Of a stretch of DNA of 64,000 nucleotides, positions 57,775 to 64,000 are shown piece by piece; position 1 is the stretch's first letter, and every line of letters starts with the position of its first letter. The notes under the pieces were generated by a model that was given only the letters and a program-made list of their open reading frames with translations, was not told the DNA's origin and ran no database searches. Made by a program: the position numbers and the translations under genes. Source of the DNA: Dipteris shenzhenensis (Eukaryota; Polypodiophyta; Polypodiopsida; Gleicheniales); assembly GCA_047967505.1 (NCBI GenBank), contig CM106539.1. The stretch is one strand, 5' to 3'.

Positions 57775-59707
57775 ATTCACAGTAGCAATCACAAAATATC
57801 AGTGGACCTACAGTGTCCTCTAGCAATGGTTCACATACTTTGCCATGGACAGGTAGATTGAGATCAGGAGAATCTCCTCAAAGCAATGCAGATAGTGGTA
57901 TGCAGGTATCACGAAAAGGAAAATAGAAGGTAGATCAGCCCATGTTTGATGTGAATGTAGTTCACACTTATGTGGATGGTGAATCCAGTGGCTCAGAGCA
58001 GAGCATTGATGATGAGTTGGGTATTCCTTCTGTTGTTACACCTGGAGTAAGAAAGACCAGGGATGTTTTGAGAGCACCTAGAAGTGAGCCTATTTTGCAC
58101 AAGTCTACCAGGGTTAGGTATCCTGTGGATAGGCTAAAATATGATGGATTTACAGCCATTCACTATGCCTATATGGTCAAAGTGGTACAGGAACCAAAAC
58201 CCACTTCTTTTGAGCAAGCCATGGGAAATGAAAAATGGGAGAAAGCCATGGATGAAGAAATGGATGCCTTGGATGAAAATGCTACATGGGAATTGGTGCC
58301 TAAAGACAAAAATGCAATTGGATGTAAGTGGGTTTATAAGATCAAGCACAATGCAGATGGTTCTGTGAATAGATACAAGGCAAGATTAGTTGTCAAGGGG
58401 TATGCACAGACATATGGCATTGATTATGAAGAAACTTTCAGTCCGGTTGCAAGGATGGCAACCATAAGAGCAGCCATTGCTATGGCTGCATCAAAGGGAT
58501 GGTCTTTACATCAGATGGATGTAAAGAATGCCTTCTTGCATGGTGATTTGCAAGAAGAGGTCTTTATGGAGTAGCCAGCAGGTTATGCTCATGCTATTCA
58601 TCCTGAGTTTGTTTGCAGGTTGAAGAAAGCCTTGTATGGCTTGAAGCAAGCACCTAGAGCATGGTCTGACAAGATAGGAAAGTATCTTGTCACTATTGGC
58701 TTTCAGATTTCCAAGGCAGATTTCTCACTCTATGTGAGAAAAATAGAGAAAGGGATTATGCTGCTTGTCATTTATGTTGATGATTTGATAATCACAGGTG
58801 ATAGTGATGAAGATATCCTTCATGTGAAAATGCTATTGAGGCAGAAGTTTGAGATGAAGGATTTGGGAGAGCTGCGTTATTTCTTGGGCATTGAGGTGAT
58901 TAGATCAGCAAGTGGGATATAGCTCTTGCAGAGGTAGTATGGATTGGACATGCTATCCAAATATGGGATGACAGGCTATAAGCCTATTTCAGTTCCTTTG
59001 GAGCAGAATGTGAAGCTGAGCACAGATGCAGGTGAGCTTCTGGAAGACCCTACTATGTACAGACGCATAGTAGGAAGTTTGATTTACATGACTATTACCA
59101 GGCCAGATTTGAGCTATGTTGTTGGGTTGGTAAGTCAGTTTATGCAGGCCCAAGGAAACCGCATTTGGATGCGGCTAGATGCATACTCAGGTATGTGAAG
59201 TCCACATTGCAGTATGGACTATTTTATGAGGCTGGGGTTCAGATACAGTTGCATGGATACATTGATGCTGATTGGGCTGGTAATATTTTTGATAGACGAT
59301 CTACCAGTGGATATGTGTTCTCTTTCGGGAGTGCTGCAGTCACTTGGAGCAGCAAGAAACAACCTACAGTTGCCTTGTCGAGCACAGAGGCTAAGTATAG
59401 GGGTGCAGCAATGGCTGCATGTGAGGTAGCTTGGTTGCATAAGCTACTCTATGATATGCATCAGTCTATAGATGGGCCAGTTGTCATTTATTGTGACAAC
59501 ATGAGCAGTATACACTTGGCAAAGAACCCAGTCTTTCATGCTAGAACAAAGCACATTGAGGTGCATTATCACTATGTGCGGGAGAAAATGTTACTAGGTC
59601 TTATTGATTTAGTTTATGTCAGCACAGAGGATCAGGTAACTAACATTTTCACAAAAGCATTGGGCGCAGAGAAGCTGCGCAAGTTCAGAGACATGCTTGG
59701 TGTGTAG
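57775..59707 (+). pseudogene. Copia A6, part 2: linker, RT, RNase H
   Basis: It continues the linker ([34 protein letters not shown]). RT follows with [36 protein letters not shown] at 58573, [17 protein letters not shown] and an intact YVDDLIITG. After stops near 58921 and 58936 come SKYGMTGYKPISVPLEQ, a frameshift near 59150 and RNase H (STEAKYRGA, with Glu changed to Lys; [15 protein letters not shown]). Pol ends at TAG 59705-59707, just before the polypurine tract. Confidence 0.88.
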
Positions 59708-59733
59708 GAATTGGGATTGAGCTTGAGGGGGAG

Positions 59734-60086
59734 TGTTGAGATATCGAGCTCCACTCGCGATATGCCAGCGTGACCATTGTGCATTTATGTCACCGACTTG
59801 TTAGGTACAGATGCGGTTGGTACACCGCCCACGAATAATAGGTGGATGATAGCTATCCTTATCTACACTAGTTCGTGGCTCAGTTAGTATGCCACCTTAG
59901 TTAGTTGAGTTTGGTTTTGAGACCCACATATAGGGTTCTTCTATTTCTTTGTACTTGAGTTTTTTTGGCTTTCACAACTAAGAAGAGGAAAACTGTTTTC
60001 AGCCTCCACCGTTGTGTGTATTCCCCCATTGTGCTTGTGATAAAGCCTCAAGTGAGACTCCTTCCCTCTCTCCCACTATCTTCACA
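59734..60086 (+). repeat. A6 3' LTR, 353 bp
   Basis: It starts TGTTGAGATATCGAGCTCC and ends CTATCTTCACA. The Gypsy Gag resumes after CCACG. Confidence 0.93.
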
Positions 60087-60091
60087 CCACG

Positions 60092-61438
60092 TGAGGGCAC
60101 TCTGCGATCTGGTGATTTTCTCCACAATTGTAGCATTTGATTGGTGTGCGATATGTGTTGGGACGTACTTGATTTGCATAAACTGGTATTTGACCCTGTG
60201 CACCTTCTACATAGTACATTGGATACTCTACTTCATACTCAAATGGTGAGTCTACTTCCTCGGCTTGTAATTGATGTATTGGAATTGCCTGAGGAGCTGG
60301 ATTTGGTGCTCTTGGATATGGTTGTGGATACGGATTCCTGAGTAGTTGTGGGACTTGTGTCTACATGGGAACAGGATTCAGCCTTAAAGTTGGGGGCGCT
60401 TGTGCAAGTGCTGGTTGCCTATATACTAGCATGGGTGCCGCTTGGTATTGTTGAGGTCGAGGCGAGTTGTTGCACATGTTGAAGATGTAACTATTCTCAT
60501 CATGGCTGCCAATGATGCAATATGGCACCACAACCTTGGCGATGGGATTGCTTGTGCAATGATCCTGGCTTTTAGGATTGGGCACTCATTTGTTGTATGA
60601 TTTGCCATGCAGTGTGGACACCAGACATTTTCTCACCGTGGATATGTCTGAGTTGGCGGCTGAGACAAGTGAAGTTTTTGTTCCATGGCCTGCATGATGT
60701 CTTCTTTCAGCTTCATGGTCATGGCCTCTAGGCGATCTTCATTTGATGTGTCGGCAATGTCCTTTGATTTATCGTTTTTCGGGTGCTTATCTCATGTATT
60801 AGATCTGCCATCATCACGTCTAGTGTCTGAGTCGGTCATGCCATCCTCGATGTCAATGGCTGTCGCATGAGTAGCACTGAACGTTTCATAGCAGCTCACC
60901 TTTTTCATATCCTTTTGAATTTTCTTTCTTAAGATCTGCTATGAACCATGCCATGAGGTACTTTGCATCTGGGCGTGGGTCACATTTGGCGATTAATCTC
61001 TTCATCTTACTCAGGTACATGTGTACATCTTCTTGCCGGCCTTGTTCGAAGCTTGCTTAGTTGGAGAGCGGGATCATCTTTTAGCCTCTCTATTAGAAAG
61101 CATCTTTTAAATTGCGTTTGAAGTAGGTCCCATGTGGCGCGTTCTTCCATGAGAAGGTCCGAGTACCATTCAAACGCTTCATCAGTTAAGGCCATGGGAA
61201 ACCAAGCCACCTTGGTTTCATGGGATTGATCTGGACCACCTGCATGGCATGCGGCATCAAAATGTTGCAGGAATCGGGCTGGATCTCCCCGACCATTATA
61301 TTTGGAAAGTTCCAGTTTTCCCAAGGGGCGTCGGCCTTGATTGTTGTTATTTCTTCGATTGAAGAAATTGTCAACCTCTGCATCAACCTCTACATCGAGG
61401 TCGATATCCCCATCATTGTCATGATGGCGTCCAGCCAT
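60092..61438 (-). pseudogene. Gypsy G3 Gag, N-terminal part
   Basis: The minus-strand start is ATG 61438 (MAGRHHDNDGDIDLDVEVDA). The retrotrans_gag-type core follows (KYNGRGDPARFLQHFDAACH, AWFPMALTDEAFEWYSDLL, FKRCFLIERLKDDPALQ). A frameshift occurs near 61040, then scattered blocks up to the A6 insertion. The Cys/His region WCPHC.. lies near 60590-60640. It continues at 51875. Confidence 0.8.
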
Positions 61439-62062
61439 GTTGGGTCGTGGAGGAGTTAAAGGGAGTGGTTGAATCTCAAGGGGGGGATTTGGGGTAGAGG
61501 ATTGGCCAGGGCGGTTGTTGCAACGGATTTATATGTGGATGTGGTGAGCGTTGGAGTCAAAGGCATTGGTCGAAACGTAGCTGCATGCGGATTTGGCGAG
61601 ATTTGCCAAGGGTGTCTCTGCCACAAGTGCGGGTGTAGATGTAGCTTTGTTAGGATGGTTAGAGTGGTGTTAGTTTGTGTAGGGACCTTCATGTGAATAA
61701 TGTGCCTAACATTGCCCTACATGTGTAGGGAAATGTTTTGGTGCAGATGGATCATTAATCGGAGGTCATGGTGTGAAAATACGAGCGAATTTGTACGAAA
61801 CGAGGCCCACATGGGGGCACAAATGAGCGAGTGCTAGGGATGCCAAAATGGTGTGCAATGGGCTGGAAAAATACCCCATAGCATGGTGTTTTTGTGTGTG
61901 AAATCTAGGTACGGGGTCCAGTTTGCATCCCAAATGGATGAGTTAGGAGGGGTTAAAGTGGGGGTAAATTTGGCCTGGGGGGGTCCTAACAGTGGTGTGA
62001 ATGGACTTTTGGTCCAGCTGAAGGGTTGAACCAAGTTAATCTAGTTAGGTGAACTAACCTAT
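61439..62062 (-). other. G3 leader
   Basis: Non-coding leader between Gag and the LTR. No clear primer site was recognised next to the LTR edge at 62062. Confidence 0.5.
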
Positions 62063-63056
62063 TATTGGCTCTTTCCTACTGCTTTCGTAGGAAGAGCTAG
62101 GTTTTCTCAGTAAGTAGGGTTCCGAGGCTTTTTGTCACCTACAGATATATTGGGGTTGTCGTTGGTAGTATACGTGTAGCTTAGGACCTCGAGTCATGTT
62201 CCAGTGAGAGACGTAGGCTTAAGTGTGGTGAGCGAACATAGTGCATCCATGTGTAAAAGGAACATGTATCATCATGATTGAGGTAATGAAGGCTTTCGCC
62301 TTCATTGGGGGTTGTAGGGTTTAGGAGGAGTTTAAGGGTTAGAAGGAGGTTCTAGGGTTAGAAGGAGGTTCCAGGGTTTAGAAGGAGGTTCCAAGGTTCA
62401 GAAGGAGTTCCAAGGTTAGAAGGAGGTTCTAGGGTTTAGAAGGAGTTCCAAGGTGTAGAAGGAGTTCCAAGGTTTAGAAGGAGTCTAGGGTTAGAAGGAG
62501 GTTCACGGGTTTAGAAGAAGTTCTAGGGTGTAGAAGGAGTTCCAAGATTTAGGAGGAGTTGCAGGGTTTAGAAGGAGGTTCCAAGGTTAGAAGGAGGATC
62601 CAAGGTTCAGGGTAGAGTACATGGTGGAGAACTCGTCTCCCTCGTAGATCATGGAGTTTAAGGGTTGAGGAACAAAGGGTTTAGGGGGAGCATAGGAGTG
62701 GGAGACGAAGAAGGTGTAAGAGCATGGGGAAAAGAAGAGAGAGGAGAGAGGAGAGAGGAGGAGGAGCGAGGAGGATGAGAGAGGAGGAGGAGGAGGAGGG
62801 AGGAGGAGGAGGAGGAGGGAGGAGGAGGAGGAAGGAGGAGGGAGGAGGAGAGGGAGAGGGTGGGTTGCAAGGTTGGAGGAGAGGGGAGGAGGAGTTGCAA
62901 GGTTAGGACATGCTTTTGGAGGTGGAGTGCAAGGAAGCATGGACACTTGAGACAAATGCTTGGAATACAAAAGTAGACTCAAGACAATGCCCCAAAGAGT
63001 GTGGGATTCATTCCATTATGGGGTATTTATACAAGTTGGAGAGCTTCTCTCTCTGC
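62063..63056 (-). repeat. Gypsy LTR shared by G3 and an upstream copy, internally deleted
   Basis: It matches 47843-48700 closely, with a longer AGAAGGAGGTTCCA array (62300-62600) and a GGA tract (62730-62860). At about 63056 it jumps from LTR to 3'-region sequence (GCATTATGGCTATTT). The minisatellite and the outer terminus GTCAACA are therefore deleted. Confidence 0.75.
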
Positions 63057-64000
63057 ATTATGGCTATTTAGCTTGTGGGATGCAAGTCATTCCTGTTGTA
63101 ATGCTTTTGCACCATACAATTTGTAGTCTATAGTGAAGAAGCTTATCTCCTCTTAAGGAGGGGTAGACGACTATGAATTTCAGAGGGGATCTCATTGCTG
63201 GAGGTTGCGGACTCTGCCATCGAATCTTCTTGGGAAGAGGTTTGGCGGGGGTCTCGTTGTTGAGGCTGACATTTCTTGCTATCTTGCATACATGTTGGAT
63301 GCGATTGCACCCGTATCATTGAGCTAATACATAATTAGTATGCAAGTCTGATATTTTTGCATATAGGAGATGGCTGTGATGTTTGGCAGGGGTCTTGTTG
63401 CGTAGGCTGCACACTCTTTTGCCAATTCATCTTGAGCTTTGGCATAGCTTCTTGTCATGCTTGTGAATTCATTGCATGCTTTGAGAGTATGGAATATGAC
63501 TGTGTGATACTATTATTGATGCAATCTATTATGTGCCTATGAAAAATCATGTGAGTGCATGTGATGTGTCTAACTATATGCTTATTTGTGGGATTTAATA
63601 GGGAAACTAGAACTCAATCATCCCTAATACGAAATTGATGAGGTCTTCCTACATGTGCAAAAATGTGCATATGCCAGTGAGTGTGCGTGTAACAATCTAG
63701 TGGAAATTATATATGCAAAAATGTGCATATGCTAGTGAGTGCTCGTGATATAATCTAATCCTAACTAAGGAAGACTTGGTTTCCCAAATCTTCATTTTTG
63801 TCAGGGATGGCTTGCGTGTTGATGTAGTAGCACTTCAGTCGGCTCCCGTTTATTGATGTGTTGAATTGGACTCCATCCAATGTTTCTAATAGCACAACTT
63901 CGATGGTATTAATCTTTCATACTTGGTACGGTCCTTGACCTAGATACTTCAGTGTCCCCTTGTGTACTTTGGCATTGTATAACACAACTAAGTCGCCTTC
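63057..64000 (-). pseudogene. 3' end of a further Gypsy copy: integrase tail and 3' region
   Basis: Minus-strand 64000-63760 codes for the C-terminal domain of a Gypsy integrase: EGDLVVLYNAKVHKGTLKYL, GQGPYQV, a stop, then VVLLETLDGVQFNTSINGSR and LKCYYINTQA. It is followed by the non-coding 3' region also seen at 49000-49680 and 18896-19230. The copy continues beyond the window. Confidence 0.75.

Larger units (their letters stand above)
51876..60086 (+). mobile_element. Copia A6 (A-beta), 8211 bp including nested TRG3
   Basis: LTRs are 51876-52227 and 59734-60086. The target duplication is CCATG (51871-51875) / CCACG (60087-60091); the uninterrupted Gypsy copy G2 has CCACG, so the left copy mutated. 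Without TRG3 the element is about 5.57 kb. The LTRs differ at roughly a dozen positions, so it is clearly older than A-alpha and C. Confidence 0.95.

Overview
The window looks like nuclear DNA of a land plant with a large, repeat-rich genome. About 57 of the 64 kb (roughly 6812-64000) is LTR-retrotransposon sequence, inserted into itself in layers. Ty1/Copia elements primed by initiator tRNA-Met (TGGTATCAGAGC-type sites next to the LTRs), Ty3/Gypsy elements with long LTRs, and gag-only non-autonomous elements are all present. No tRNA, rRNA or prokaryotic feature was seen. The general look of the Copia family would fit a fern or lycophyte, but the sequence does not prove a lineage.

Region 1 (1-6811) is the only part that is not retrotransposon. 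Two decayed, intron-containing genes face each other. On the + strand (about 93-2792) is a four-exon DDE-type transposase-like gene. Its D, D, CxxH and E residues become visible when three phase-consistent introns are removed. On the - strand (3081-5168) is an unrecognised gene with at least three exons, broken by one TAA and by a 247-bp inverted-repeat element with an 8-bp target duplication. Upstream of it lies a 205-bp tandem repeat whose units each contain a long hairpin.

Region 2 (6812-26566) is a patchwork of broken elements. In order it holds a Tnt1-like Copia fragment (-), a family-A Copia copy (-) split by the gag-only element TRG1, inverted family-A LTRs around a Gypsy integrase scrap, a truncated family-A gag (+), a deleted Gypsy family-G copy (-) carrying a truncated TRG4, and a family-A copy (+, A4).

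Region 3 (26567-33730) is a 7164-bp Copia element (C, -) inserted in A4 with TSD TGTTG. It has an unusual 2.3-kb leader. Region 4 (34093-39539) is the youngest-looking full-length Copia element (A-alpha, +, TSD CCTAG). It has one uninterrupted 1451-residue Gag-Pol frame, but the reverse transcriptase box reads YVND instead of YVDD.

Region 5 (39540-64000) contains Gypsy fragment G2, a family-A 3' end (A5), two short unique stretches, gag-only TRG2 (TSD TATAA), and a large Gypsy element G3 (-). G3 is split by Copia A6 (TSD CCACG/CCATG), which is itself split by gag-only TRG3 (TSD ATTCA). G3 appears to share an LTR with a further Gypsy copy that runs off the right edge.

Together the elements form a readable insertion history: G3, then A6, then TRG3; A1, then TRG1; A4, then C; an A-beta LTR, then A-alpha. 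The TRG elements code only for Gag, carry LTR ends and polypurine tracts like those of Copia family A, and therefore are plausibly moved in trans by family-A proteins.
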